From the NCBI GenBank assembly GCA_903827375.1, contig CAIKHZ010000358.1:1-62328 (forward strand): a stretch of DNA of 62,328 bases, read 5' to 3'. The notes under the pieces were generated by a model. It saw nothing but the letters and a program-made list of their open reading frames with translations, was not told the origin of the DNA and did not search any database. The position numbers and the translations under genes are program-made. This DNA comes from Akkermansiaceae bacterium. GTDB lineage: Bacteria; Verrucomicrobiota; Verrucomicrobiia; Verrucomicrobiales; Akkermansiaceae. Every line of letters starts with the position of its first letter. The stretch's first letter is position 1. Below, one piece after another: positions 28,952-41,400 of the stretch.

Positions 28952-29839
28952 ATGAAAATCCGCTCATTGTTCGCCGTTTTGTTTGCCTCCGTGTCCACGG
29001 TGGTGCCCACCTTCGCCGCTCCCGCGACCACCCATATTCTGCTGCTAGCAGGCCAACCGTCCCACGGTCCGGGCGAACACGAGCACAATGCCGGAGTCCT
29101 GCTGCTTAAAAAATGCCTGGATGCCAGCGGGCTGCCGCTGACCACCACCGTCCATTTGGGAGCCGAGTGGCCCAGCCCTCAGGAACTCGCCCAAGCCGAC
29201 ACCATTCTTTTCTATGCCGATGGCGGTGGCGGTCATTTTATGCTCGCGGCCGATCATCTCGCGCAAATTTCCAAGGAAATGCACCGCGGTGCCGGCTTGG
29301 TTTGCCTCCACTATGCCGTTGAATTTCCGGTGGACAAAGGCGGCCCACAGGCGCTCGACTGGATGGGCGGATTCTTTGAGGCCGATTGGAGCGTCAACCC
29401 CCATTGGCTCGCCGACTTTAAGGAACTGCCGTCCCACCCGGTCAGCCGCGGCGTGAAGCCGTTTGCTACCAACGACGAGTGGTACTTCCACATGCGCTTC
29501 GCCGGTGCCGACAAGGGCCAACTCACCCACATGCTGGCCACCGTGCCGCCCGAGAGCACCATGGCTCGCAAGGATGGGCCCCACGAAGGAAATCCGACCG
29601 TGCGTGCGGAAGTCGCCGAGCATAAGCCGCAGACGACCGCCTGGGCATTTGAGCGCAAAGACGGCGGCCGCGGATTCGGATTCACCGGTGGCCATTTCCA
29701 CAAGGGTTGGGCCAATGATGACCAACGCAAACTCGTCCTCAACGCGATTCTTTGGACGGCCAAGACGGAGGTGCCAGCTAACGGCGTGGCCTCTCAAGTG
29801 ACTGCGGAAGATCTGAAGCTCAACCTCGATCACAAATAA
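28952..29839 (+). CDS. Secreted ThuA-like domain protein
   Basis: This 295-residue protein has a signal peptide (MKIRSLFAVLFASVSTVVPTF) and a single ThuA-like domain. The class I glutamine-amidotransferase-like fold starts ILLLAGQPSHGPGEHEH. YADGGGGHFM, GLVCLHYAVEF and the late GFGFTGGHFHKGW are recognisable. Related proteins are linked to trehalose utilisation and are very common in planctomycete and verrucomicrobial secretomes, where the reaction is not established. It is followed 22 bp later by a secreted hydrolase on the same strand. Confidence 0.9.
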   Translation: MKIRSLFAVLFASVSTVVPTFAAPATTHILLLAGQPSHGPGEHEHNAGVLLLKKCLDASGLPLTTTVHLGAEWPSPQELAQADTILFYADGGGGHFMLAADHLAQISKEMHRGAGLVCLHYAVEFPVDKGGPQALDWMGGFFEADWSVNPHWLADFKELPSHPVSRGVKPFATNDEWYFHMRFAGADKGQLTHMLATVPPESTMARKDGPHEGNPTVRAEVAEHKPQTTAWAFERKDGGRGFGFTGGHFHKGWANDDQRKLVLNAILWTAKTEVPANGVASQVTAEDLKLNLDHK

Positions 29840-29861
29840 ACATCCCGCTCCGGCCCCTCCC

Positions 29862-31121
29862 ATGGTGCCCATAAATCCTGCAACCATCATGTGCATTTTC
29901 AGGTATTCCACCTTCGCTCTCGTGCTGGTGGCGGGTGTGACGCCAGCGCTTTCGGCTGAGATCGCCCCCATCAAGCGGGTCATTCCATGGGATGTGGCCG
30001 CTCTGGCAAAAGTTCCCCCAGTTCACACCACCTCGGAGCGACCCGCCAACGGAATGCGGGCGTTTTTCTACGAAGGTGCCGATTACAAGGGCAAGCCAAC
30101 CTGGGTGTTTGCCTACTACGCGGCTCCGGCGGGTCCATCACCAGCGGGCGGTTGGCCTGCGGTGGTTTGTGCCCACGGGGGGGGGGGCACCGCCTTTCCC
30201 GCCTGGGTCTCTCAGTGGAATAAAAATGGCTACGCCGCCATCGCCATGGACTTGGAAGGCCATTTGCCGGGCTCACACTTTTTTGGTGTCCAAGGCAATT
30301 TCCCAGTCAATCAGGCCCACCCGAATGCCGGCCCCTCGCGCATCAGTTGGTTCGGCGACGTTGCCCTGCCCGATCATGAACAATGGTTCTATCATGCCGT
30401 CGCGGACGTGATCCGCGCCAATTCATTGTTGCGCTCATTCCCCGAAATTAACCCGAAAAAAATCGGTCTGACCGGTATTTCCTGGGGCGGTACAATTGTT
30501 AGCACCGTCGCCGGCGTGGATTCCAGATTTGCCTTTGTCATTCCCGTTTATGGAGGCGGCTACATTCATAAACATGACATGACTCCTGAGCAGTACCGAC
30601 AATACTTGGCCAAATGGGACCCTTCGGCTTATTTGCCTTATGCCAAGATGCCGATGCTGTGGGTGCAAGGAGTTAATGAGACGGTGTTTCCGCTAGATAG
30701 GTTCAGCAAATCAGCAGAAACCACAGGTGGCGCGAGTTATATGTGCATCCGGCCGTTTTTGCCTCACGGCCATGGATTCGGTTGGGAGGAAGTCTGGGAA
30801 ATCGGTGGCTTTGCCAACAGCATCGTCAAGGGCTCTGCTCCGATGCCGAGGATTGCACGGCCTCAAATTATCCAAAAGGACGGCCTCGTGCATGCCAAAT
30901 TCTCCGGCTCTCTCAAAAACGCCGTGCTCGGCTTCACTACCGCCGCCGGTGAATGGAAAAATCAGACGCTGAGTGCTATCCCTTGCTCTATCAACAAGGA
31001 CGAAGTGATCGCCAGCAAGCCTCTGCCACCCGGCACGTCGGCATTTATGATCAACGCCAGCGGCACTGGCCCTTGGGGGGACGCATGTATCAATTCCGTC
31101 CTGGTGATGGCCAAGCCCTGA
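29862..31121 (+). CDS. Secreted alpha/beta hydrolase (dienelactone hydrolase/acetyl-esterase-like)
   Basis: This 419-residue protein has an N-terminal signal peptide (MCIFRYSTFALVLVAGVTPALSA if the ATG at 29889 is used; 29862 adds nine residues). The hydrolase core has VCAHGGGGTAF, the nucleophile elbow TGISWGGT and a catalytic His in LPHGHGF. The Asp is probably in the strand near YGGGYIH-DMTPEQ or further on. It resembles large acetyl-xylan-esterase or dienelactone-hydrolase-like secreted enzymes acting on plant polysaccharide decorations. The Gly loop is encoded by 11 consecutive G residues (30177-30187), a likely slippage site. It is paired with the ThuA-like gene 22 bp upstream. Confidence 0.8.
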   Translation: MVPINPATIMCIFRYSTFALVLVAGVTPALSAEIAPIKRVIPWDVAALAKVPPVHTTSERPANGMRAFFYEGADYKGKPTWVFAYYAAPAGPSPAGGWPAVVCAHGGGGTAFPAWVSQWNKNGYAAIAMDLEGHLPGSHFFGVQGNFPVNQAHPNAGPSRISWFGDVALPDHEQWFYHAVADVIRANSLLRSFPEINPKKIGLTGISWGGTIVSTVAGVDSRFAFVIPVYGGGYIHKHDMTPEQYRQYLAKWDPSAYLPYAKMPMLWVQGVNETVFPLDRFSKSAETTGGASYMCIRPFLPHGHGFGWEEVWEIGGFANSIVKGSAPMPRIARPQIIQKDGLVHAKFSGSLKNAVLGFTTAAGEWKNQTLSAIPCSINKDEVIASKPLPPGTSAFMINASGTGPWGDACINSVLVMAKP

Positions 31122-31491
31122 CGCCCCTCCCAAGTGACCTTGCAATGCCAAAGGCGCTGTCGTTAGATCAAGTTTTTGCCACTACCGGCAGATCATTTCC
31201 ATTTAGCCTGCGTCCATCTCACTTGCCAAACATTTTGGCTGGCATTGCTCAGCTTCATCTTCGTCACGTTCTGTGCTCAAACGGAGAATCTAAAACAGTG
31301 AGGATGAAGCAAACAGCACTCGGAAATTAGGGGCTAGCGGAAGGGTGTCACGCTTCCTGCTTGCAATGGGAGTTAAGAATGCATAGGTAGCCTTGCTAGA
31401 CTGACCGCGAATTGCCGGTTATGCCAAATGACCCGGGAAACGCCCCACCGACCTTCTTTCCTGGGAAATTGCGCGATTTGCCCGTCCCTAA
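31122..31491. other. Non-coding gap, no supported gene
   Basis: These 370 bp separate the secreted hydrolase from the convergent GNAT gene. No open frame with coding character is seen. A distant inverted pair (GCTTCATC near 31252 and GATGAAGC near 31303) could fold but is not followed by a T run. Nothing else is recognised. Confidence 0.55.
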
Positions 31492-31971
31492 TCAGGGCAG
31501 CAGGTCTCTGTAAATCCCCGGATCACTCCCGGGAATCTCGATGGCTCCGCAGGCTTTTGCATAAAATTCCCGTGGACCCACTCCGCCAATGATGGCATAG
31601 GCATAGCCGAGTTCGTGCAGCGCTTCCAGCGCCTTGAACAACAGCGCCTTGCCCAAGCCCATGCCACGGGCCGACTCCGCTACCCCCGTCGGCCCGAAAA
31701 ATCCCCGCTGCGTCGTCTCATAACAGGCAAAGCCGAGGATCTGTTGCTCGCGGGTGGCTATAAAGCAGGTGACCGGTTGGCGGCTGAGGGCCACCTCGAT
31801 CTCACTGACCCATTTGGCTGAGAAGTGCTCCCTGGCAAAAGCTACCACGCTATGTCTTTCAAAGGCACGGGCCCGCCGCAGCGTCACTCCTGCGGCTGCC
31901 ACCTCATGGTAGGCATCCGCCGCATCCGGCAAGTCATACAAGCGCACTAACATGTCGATCATGCCGCCCAT
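31492..31971 (-). CDS. GNAT family N-acetyltransferase
   Basis: This 159-residue protein has the GNAT fold. The acetyl-CoA loop is ESARGMGLGKALL (R/Q-x-x-G-x-G/A), preceded by strands ending FACYETTQRGFFGP and followed by GYAYAIIGGVGPREFYAKACGA. It would acetylate an amine on an unknown small molecule or protein. The start is uncertain: ATG at 31971 (MGGMIDM) or 31962. It is convergent with the ThuA/hydrolase pair. Confidence 0.85.
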   Translation of the reverse strand: MGGMIDMLVRLYDLPDAADAYHEVAAAGVTLRRARAFERHSVVAFAREHFSAKWVSEIEVALSRQPVTCFIATREQQILGFACYETTQRGFFGPTGVAESARGMGLGKALLFKALEALHELGYAYAIIGGVGPREFYAKACGAIEIPGSDPGIYRDLLP

Positions 31972-32122
31972 TCAACCTCAGTCCGCCCAGCCCGAAAAGC
32001 CCAAAGTGTCCAGTCACCGAACATTGCCCGCGGACACATCCCATTCGCTGCAATCACCCATTCGATGGCTCCTCCCCCTAAAAAATGGTGTTGAGCTAAT
32101 CAACCCTCGCGGTTCTTCACCC

Positions 32123-32166
32123 GCGCGACATTTTGCTGGTCCGATCGGACCAGCAAAATGTCGCGC
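32123..32166. repeat. Perfect 44-bp palindrome, GTCCGATCGGAC family
   Basis: Two 22-bp arms are exactly complementary about the centre between 32144 and 32145, with no loop. The arm begins GCGCGACATTTTGCTGGTCC, and the core is GGTCCGATCGGACC. It shares core and GCGAC/GTCGC ends with 16133-16172. It lies in the 490-bp gap between the GNAT gene and the giant surface protein gene; the rest of that gap shows no gene. No T run follows, so it is not a standard terminator. Confidence 0.97.
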
Positions 32167-32461
32167 CCAATTCAAAATCTCATAGTCGCGAGCTTGCCAA
32201 GAGCCTGCCGGCGTTTGTTCCAGATTTTGGTACCCCGATAGCTTATTGGAAGCCGTTGTTTGGGTAACAAGGGGTCAAACTGGAAACCTGTCTGGAGCAG
32301 TTTCCGTTCCCTCGCGACCCATCGCAGCACGTTGCCGGGCATTTAATGCTTGCGCTGGCGTGAGCGGGGAGAAAGGCTCAACTCGTCAAGGGCGAATTCC
32401 TCAATGGGAGCGCCAGGGGCGCTTCGGGCCGTGTGAATGCTGGCAAAAATCATTGATTCAA

Positions 32462-35400
32462 ATGAATATGAGAACTGATCGCTGTGGTGTTGTCGCCGTG
32501 ATAGGCATGCTGTTTTTCATGACGGGTTGGTCGCTGGCCTATTCGCCCAATCCGGATTTGACGGTGACGGGTGCCATCGCCGCGATGAAGGCTGATGCAA
32601 ATAGCTCCCCGGTCTATCCGGAGTCGTACAATCTCGGAGCCACCGGACTGCGCGGATGGATATATATCGACCGCAACAACATGGGCAATGACGGGCTGCA
32701 GACGGCACAGAGCCGACAGATTTTGGTGAGTGTTGTGGGTTCCGGCACTCCGGCTGCAAGCGCGGGATTGGCGGTCGATGATGTGATCCTCGGAGCCAAA
32801 GCGGGTACCGGAACCGTGCCGGTTTTCACCAGTGACTGTCGCAAGGCATTCGGTTGGGCGTTGGTGGATGCCGAGAGCGCAGCCAATGGCGGCGTACTGA
32901 GCCTGTTGCGGTGGCGCGCGGGCACCACCACCACGGTCGCCATGACCTTGCCTGTGATGGGAACCTACACTGACACGGCACCTTACAACTGCCCCAAGTC
33001 CGCACTGATTCTGGCCAATGCCCGGGTCCGGCTTGTCAGCCAGCTTCTAGCGGATCCGAATTTCTTAGACACTAACTACGGCGGCGCGATCAAGGGACTG
33101 GCGTTGATGGCGGGAGTGGCCCCGGGAGATGCCAACTACGCCGCTGTCCAGACCCGCTTGCAGTCACTGGCCCACGCTTTGGCCCCCTCAAATCTAACGC
33201 TAACTGGTTGCGACACGTGGAACTGGGGTTACATCGGGATTTTTCTAAGCGAGTATTACTTGCGCAGCGTGGCTGATGGAACCCCTGACGCCAGCGTGCT
33301 GAACGGACTGAATGCATACGCGGTGGGTTTGGCCAAGGGTCAAAGCAAATATGGCACCTTCGGTCACGGGGGTGCGGAAGCCCACGCCGATGGCAGTTTG
33401 CACGGGTCGATCTCGTGGTATGGACCGGTGAATTCTGCAGGTATACCCGCCAATATTGCCATCGTCATGGGCAAGAAGGCGCTGCTGGCAGCCGGCAGTT
33501 CGATTGATCCGGAGATTGATCCTGCGATTGACCGCGGAGCCAAATTTTTTGGTTGGTATGCGAACAAAGGGGCGATTCCTTATGGTGAGCACGAGCCCTA
33601 TGGTGACGGCCACGCCTCCAACGGAAAGGATGAGATGTGTGCGGTGTTGTTTGGGGTGCAGGACAACCGGCCGGTTGAAGCGGAGTTTTTCGCGCGGATG
33701 GCAGTGGCGGGCTGCACCGGCCGCGAGTACGGCCATACCGGCCAGGGGTTCAGTTATCTGTGGGGCGCAATGGGCGCTAACATGGGTGGGGCAACGGCCG
33801 TAGCGCAATATATGAAGTCAATCCGCTGGCACCTCGATCTGGAGCGCCGCTCGGACGGCTCGTTCGTCTATGACGGCGGCGAACAATATGGCGGAGGCAG
33901 TACCTCCGACGGTACTTACCTGGGCGCCAGCGGCTACAATGACGTCAGTCCCACCGCCTCCTATATCCTAAGTTATGCGCTGCCATTGCAGCGACTCTAC
34001 ATCACTGGCAAGGCCGCCAATCCTGCCCACACGCTCGACGCCACCAAGGTGGCGGACGCGATTGCCGCATCGACCTTCAAGCAGGATTGTGTGGGTTATA
34101 CCAACGCCACGTTGATGACGGCTCTCGGTGCGTATGATCCGGCGATGCGCAGCAATGCGGCCACCCAGCTGGCCACCCGCAGTCTGACCACGACGGAGAT
34201 CAACACCCTGATCACCATGGCGGAGGGCAGTGATGCAAATACCCGTATGGGCGCTTGCGAAACCCTCGGCGATCTCAAAAATTCCACCGCACTACCCGCA
34301 CTGGGCCGCCGACTATCCGACTCCGATTATTGGGTCCGTGGCAAGGCTGCCAACGCCCTGAAAAACTTCGGTTCGTCGGCCAGTTCGCAGCTCACCACGA
34401 TGCTCACGGCCTTCACGACCAATGCCACCGACCCGAATGTGATCGTTTGGACTGACCCGGTCCAGATTGCAAACGGCTACCTGGCTGATACGTTGTTTCA
34501 GGCGCTTGAAACCAATACCAACGCGCTGACCGGATCCGCTAGAACCAACTTGCTTTATCCGGCGTTGCGGGCCGGCCTCAACCAGCCTGACGGAATGGCG
34601 CAGATGTATCTGAGTGATATGATCCAGAACAAGCTCACCTTGGCGGACGTGCAGGCGGTGGCACCGAGCTTGGTGGCGGCCGTGGCTCATCGGTCACCGG
34701 CCGACCGCATGTTCAGTGACGTCATCCGCGATGCCGGTTTGCAAACCCTCGCAAAATTCAAGATCGAGGAGGGAATTCCGCTGTGTCTGATGATGAAGGA
34801 ACAAGCCTGGCACAGCGACGATTGGACGCCCTTTGATTTGCTGGCTAACACTTACCGGGGTGCCGCCAAGGATGCGCTGCCCACCCTCTACAAATGGCAG
34901 GCCCATCTACCCCAGTTTGCTGCCGACAGCTCGGTCAACGTGGGCACCCGGCTCGCTGATATCACCTCGCATCTTGCATCCACCATCGCGGCTATCCAAA
35001 ACGATGCAGCGCCGCCCGCCCTAGTGAATTTCAAAAGTCTCACGGTCGCTGCCAACCCGGCCACCCTCTCCTTGCCGGGCGGCAGCACGGTGCTCACCCC
35101 AGCCCTGGCGGATCTGGACGCCGGCACTCCCAACTTTGTCTGGAGTAAGGTCAGCGGGCCGGGCAGCGTGTCTTTCAATCCAAATGGACTCAGCCCCAAT
35201 GCCACCTGCTCCGCCACCTTCAGCACGCCGGGTACCTATGTCTTGCGGGCCACCGCCGAGGACCGATCGATCCTCGATTACAACACTTGGATTACCTATT
35301 GCCTGGGCTATTTTGACTTCCAAACGTATAATGAGATCCTCGGCTCGGTAGCCGCAAATCTAACTGTTGTCGTCACTCCGGATCCCAACCGCTCGCCGGT

Positions 35401-38400
35401 GCCACAGAATCAAAGCCTGACTACCCCGGTCAATACAGCCCTCGCCATTACCCTGGCGGGCAGCGACCCGAATGGCGACGCGCTGACTTATGCCGTGGTG
35501 GCGGCTCCTGCGCATGGCTCACTAACCGGCACAGCGCCGAGTCTAACATACACGCCTGCCGGCGGCTTTACCGGTGCTGATAGCTTCACCTTCAAGGCCA
35601 ACGATGGCCAGCTGGATTCTGCTGCGGCGACCGTCACGATTGATGTGGGAACCAGTGGCAATCGCCGCCCGGTGGCCGTCAACCAATGGCTTACAACCGC
35701 TGAGGACATCACCAAAGCCATCACTCTTGGCGGGACGGATCCTGACGGAGATCCGCTCACTTATCAGATTGTTAGTGGTCCGCTCCACGGCCTGTTGATA
35801 GGCAGCGCGCCGAATCTCAGCTATTTGCCGGCGGCTAACTATCCGGCGGGCAACTCGCCCGGGGCGGACAGTTTCACGTTCACGGTGAGCGACGGTTCAC
35901 TGACCAGTGCGCTGGCGACGGTGAATATCACGGTGACTCCGGTCAATGATCCACCTCTAGCCACGGCGCAAACCCTAAGCGTGTCGGCAAATTCCGCCAC
36001 ACCCATCACATTGGCCGGTGTGGATCCGGAAGGCTACGCGCTGGTCTATTCTGTGGTGAGCAACCCAAGCCACGGCACCCTCAGCGGCACGGTTCCCAAC
36101 CTCACCTATCAGCCAATTGCGAATTACCGGGGCGCGGACAGCTTCACGTTCAAGGTGACCGATAGTGAGGGGGTGGCATCACCCGTTGCGATCGTTAGCA
36201 TAACCATCATCAATGATCCGCCGGTGGCCATTGCGCAATACGTCGAACTGTTACCTAACGTCGCCAAGGCCGTCACCCTCTCCGGCAGCGACAGTGCGAA
36301 CGATCCACTGACCTATAGCGTGCTAACCCAGCCAGCGCACGGCAGCTTGACGGGCAGCGCGCCGAATCTAACCTACACGCCGATTGCTGGATACACCGGT
36401 GCGGACAGCTTCACTTTCAGTGTCAATGATGGTGTGAGCGATTCGGCCGCCGCGACCGTCACCCTCAACGTGGCGCTGTGGCAGACGTGGACCAACATAG
36501 CCTCGGGCACCTGGTCAAGTGGTGCTAAATGGAGCGGCGGCGTCGCCCCCGTGGCAGCAGGCAGCAGCACGGGTTTGCTGGTGTTCAATACCAGTGGTTA
36601 CTCGGGCACCAGCACTAACGATCTAGCCGGAACATTCCTGCTCAACCGCTTCACCATTGGCAGTTTGCAGCCGGCCCTTACACTCAGCGGCAACGCATTA
36701 TCGTTTGTTCTTAACAGCGGCATTGCGCCTCAGGTGAACCAGAACAGCGCCAATGCGCTCAGTGTTTCCAACGCCATGACCCTGGCGGCCACCACCACCC
36801 TCGGCGGCAGCGGCGCAGGCGATCTGACGTTTTCCGGTGTCATCTCCGGCTCCGGCGGCCTCACCAAAACCACCAGCGGCAGCCTTACTCTCTCCGCTGT
36901 GAATACCTACAGCGGCGGCACCACCGTGAACAGTGGCACACTTGCCCTGGCCACCGGCAATGCCAGACTCGGTACCGGAGCCGTCACGCTGGCCGGCGGG
37001 ACCACCCTTAAGGTCGCGGCGGATCCGGCCATCACCATCACCAATGCCATCAATCTAAATGGTGGTTGGGTGACTCTGCCCATCACATTTGGAGGTGGCA
37101 CGGATATCACATTGAGCGGTGCCATCGCGGGTAGCGGCGGGCTGAAGGTAACCAATGACGGCAATGGCAGGGGCCTAACGATACCAAATGCGAACACGTT
37201 CAGTGGCGGCGTGCTGCTGAGCATGATCGGCGGCGGCGGCGAAATGCGGGTGCGCATCGGCAATGCCACTTCACTCGGTAGCGGCACCCTGCGTAGTGAA
37301 CTCGGGCTAACAAGCGGTGGTGGGCTGGAATGCTCTGTGGCTCTAACCAGTGGAACGGGGGTGCCTAACCCGATCGACCTAGCCTCAGGTGCAAATCTCA
37401 ACGTGGGAAATAACAGCTCCAACATGCTGCTTTCCGGTGTGATCTCGGGTGCCGGCCGGCTTACCAAATTGGGAACTGCCACCCTCACGCTTTCCGGCAA
37501 TAACTCCTACAGCGGCGGCACCACCGTGAGCGCCGGCACCCTTGCATGTTCCATCGCAGCATCGCTGGGACACGGGCCGTTGGTCATCAACGGAGGCAAG
37601 CTGAGCCTCCCGTTCACCGGTACCTGTCAGGTTACATCACTGTCACTGGGTGGCGTGGCTCAACCTAACGGGGTCTATAGTTATTCCACCTCACCGACAT
37701 ACTTTGCCGCTGGTGCCGGGACGGTGACAGTGGCACCGTCCACCAGCACAGTGATTGCGCTAACCAGTGGGGTCACACCTGCGTCGCCGGGCGACTCGTT
37801 AACATTTACTGCAACCGTGAGCGGCAGCACGCCGACGGGCAATGTGGCGTTTTATGCGGGGGCCGTGTTGCTGGGGACCAGTGCCTTGAACGGCTCGTTT
37901 CAAGCCAGCTTCACCACTAGCGGTCTAGCTGCTGGAACAAATAACATAAGCGCTGTTTATGCCGGTAATCCGAGCAACGGGGCGAGCACTTCGGCAGTGT
38001 TGCCGATTCAAGTACTAGGGCCGCCGGTTGCGCCGAGCAATCTGGCTGCCATCTCAGGCAATAACACCGTCGGTCTGACGTGGAGCGCCTCGGCGAGCGC
38101 CACCGGCTATTATGTGAAACGCGCAGTGGCGAGCGGCGGCCCATATATCCCGATCGGCACCGCTGGTGGCACCAGTTATAGCGATTCGAGCGCGATCAAT
38201 GGCAATACCTATTTTTATGTTGTGTCGTCCACCAATATTGCCGGGGAAGGTGGGAATTCAGGCCAAGTGAGCGCCACACCTGCCCCGCCCCAACCCACCA
38301 CCACCACGCTGGCATCGTCCCTCGGCAGCGGCGGTTCTTATGGTGCGACGGTCACCTTTACCGCCACGGTTGCGGTGACTGGCGGGCCGGCGACTGGCAC

Positions 38401-41400
38401 GGTGACGTTCAACGACGGGGCGACGGTGTTAGGTACGGCCACGCTCAGTGGTGGCCAGGCGAGCTTGGCGATTGGGACGCTGGCGGCGGGCAGTCATTCG
38501 ATCAGTGCGACATACGGCGGGAGTCTGGCGTTTGTGGGCAGCACAAGCAGCGCACTGGGCTATGCGGTTAGTCCAAAAGCGGTGACCATCACCGGGGTCA
38601 CGGCAGGCAACAAGACATATGACGGATCCAATATTGCCACTCTGAGCGGTGGCTCGGTTGCAGGTACCATCAACGGGGATGTTGTTAGCGTGATTGCTGG
38701 CACTGGCAGTTTTGCCAGCGCATCGGTGGGCACCTGGGCGGTGACGGCTAGCGGTTATGCGCTAGGCGGTGCCTATGCCGGCAATTATGTGTTGGCTGCG
38801 CAACCGGCGGTGGCCAACGCCACCATTTCAGCGGTGACTGGGGTCGTTTTCACCTACACGGCCCTTAACACGGGAGTCGGAGCGACTGGAGCGGAGATTC
38901 TCAACACCGGCATGCTCGTCGAGGCCAATCACTTTTTTGGAACCAATGCCTCGGTCACCTTGGCGAGCGGTTTGACGTTTGGCACCAATTGGTCCCACAC
39001 GAGCCCCGCCGGATGGAGTGGTGGCCAGAATACCAGCACGGATTCGAATAACAACGTGCCGCTGCTAACTGATGCGACGGCATTCGGCAAGTTGATGCGC
39101 AACTACACGTGGTCATCAGGTGAGACTGATACATTAACTGTCCCGGGGCTGACGCCAGGTCATATCTATCGGCTCCAACTGATCTCGGTGGCAGGCAAAA
39201 ATGCAGGGGTGGTGGTCGAGTCCAGTTCATCGACAACATGGACCGACACCTATAGCGGCACGCCTTCCTTGCTAACTGCCATTTGGGTGCAAGGTGCGGC
39301 TGATACGGTTCTCAACGTGGTGCTCACCAGGAACCACAGTTTCTCAGGCGCACATGACAACGAGCTTGAAGCCAACGGCTACGCTCTGCATGACATCACG
39401 CCGAACTCACCCCTCAATGACATCCTGACGTTCACGTTTCCCACTTACGGTGCCGCGACAATCTCTGGCACTAATATCTCCCTGACCGTGCCGCTGGCAA
39501 CGCCAATCAACGCTCTGGCTCCTACTTACACCGTCTCTCCTAATGCGATAGGCGCGCCGGCATCCGGCACCAGCCGGAACTTCAGCAGCCCGCAGACATA
39601 CACCATCACCGCGCAGGATCTCTCGACCAAAACCTACACCGTCACCGTAACACCGCTGGCCGCACCGGTGCCACCTACCAATTTGCTCGCCACCACTGGC
39701 AGCAACACCGTCGGTCTGACGTGGAGCGCCGCCAGCTCTGCCACCAGCTACAACGTTAAACGCTCGGTCGTCAGCGGTGCCTCTTATATCTCACTTGGAA
39801 CCACTAGCTCGACGAGTTATACGGATGCGACGGCACTCAACGGCACGACGTATTTTTATGTGGTATCCGCCACAAATGGCGGTGGCGAAAGTGCCAACTC
39901 GTCCCAAGTCAGCGCGACACCGGCGTTGATAGCAACCACTCCAATTCTCGCCTCATCTCCCAACAGCACCGGGGCCTATGGCACGGCTGTGACCTTGACT
40001 GCCACAGTGAATGTCTCCTCCACTGGCATCGTGACCTTCAAGGATGGCGTCACCGTGTTAGGAACGGGTGCCGTGACTGCGGGTGTGGCAAGTTTCACCA
40101 CTGCGGTTAACACGCTGGCAGTGGGCAGCCATTCGTTTAGCGCCGCCTATGCCGGAGACTCCACCTATGCGCCGGGCAGTTCTGACGCGCTGGGTTACAC
40201 GGTGATCCCAAAGGTGCTGACTCTCACCGGGGTGACTGCATCTAGCAAAATCTATGATAAGACCACAAATGCCACATTGAGTGCCGGCACTCTTTCTGCC
40301 GGGCTAGGCGGGGAGATCGTTAGCGTGAGTGCCGGCAGTGGCACCTTCGCCAGTGCCAACGTCGGCACATGGGCGGTGACGGCCACCGGCTACTCGCTCG
40401 TCGGTACTAACGCCGGCAATTACCAACTCTCTGCCCAACCCATCGTGGCCAACGCCAGCATCACCGCGCGGCCGGTCCAGCTTGCGGGCAGCCGCATTTA
40501 CGATGCCACGCTCAGTGCGGCGGCGGGCATTTTGTCGATAACAAACAATCTGGACGACGCTAATCTGACGTTGACGGGCAGCGCCACTTTGGCCGCCAAG
40601 GATGTTGGGTTGCAGGCACTCTCAAGTGCTGCTGCGGCGGCACGGGTGCAATTCGCGACCGCAAACACGGGTACTGGCACCGCCTCCACGTCATTCACCG
40701 CCACACTGACTGCCGCTCCCATGAATGGCAACACACTCATTGCCGTTATTGCAACCCGCAGCACGTCCCAAAGCCGGATCACCGCCATCACCCAGACAGG
40801 GGCAACTTGGTCCCGGGCCACTCAATCGGGAGCCGGTGCCTCGACCGCCTCGACCACTGAAATCTGGTATGCTCCAAACGTGTCAGGGGCGGGAACTCAA
40901 GTGACTATCAGCCAAACATCTGGTGTTAGATCTGCCGCAGTGGTCATCGAATATAGCGGCGTGCTCACGGCCGGTACATTGGACGTGGTTGCCAATTCAT
41001 TGAGCGGAGGAACGGCTGGCACATCGGCGGTCACCGGCACGACCTCGGTGGCCACTGCTCAACCTAACGAACTGTGGATTGGTGGTATCGGTCTCGTCAA
41101 TAGCAGCTATACATTGGGCACGCCGAGCAATGCGTTTGTCGCGGTTGGTAGTGCCAACTCGACCAGTGCCACTACGGCTAACAACGCCAAGGTTGTTGCC
41201 CTAGAATACCTGGCCACGGTCAGCGGATTGGCAGGTTCCGGCGGCACGATTGCGTCCTCACAATGGTCCGGAGCGATAGCCACCTTCAGGACGTCCACAC
41301 CAAGCACTCTGGCACTGGCTGGCTTGGCAGCCACCAATTACACGCTGAGCGGGTTGACCGGATCGGTTCAGATATCAGCAAAGGCTATTGCAGCCAGCGG

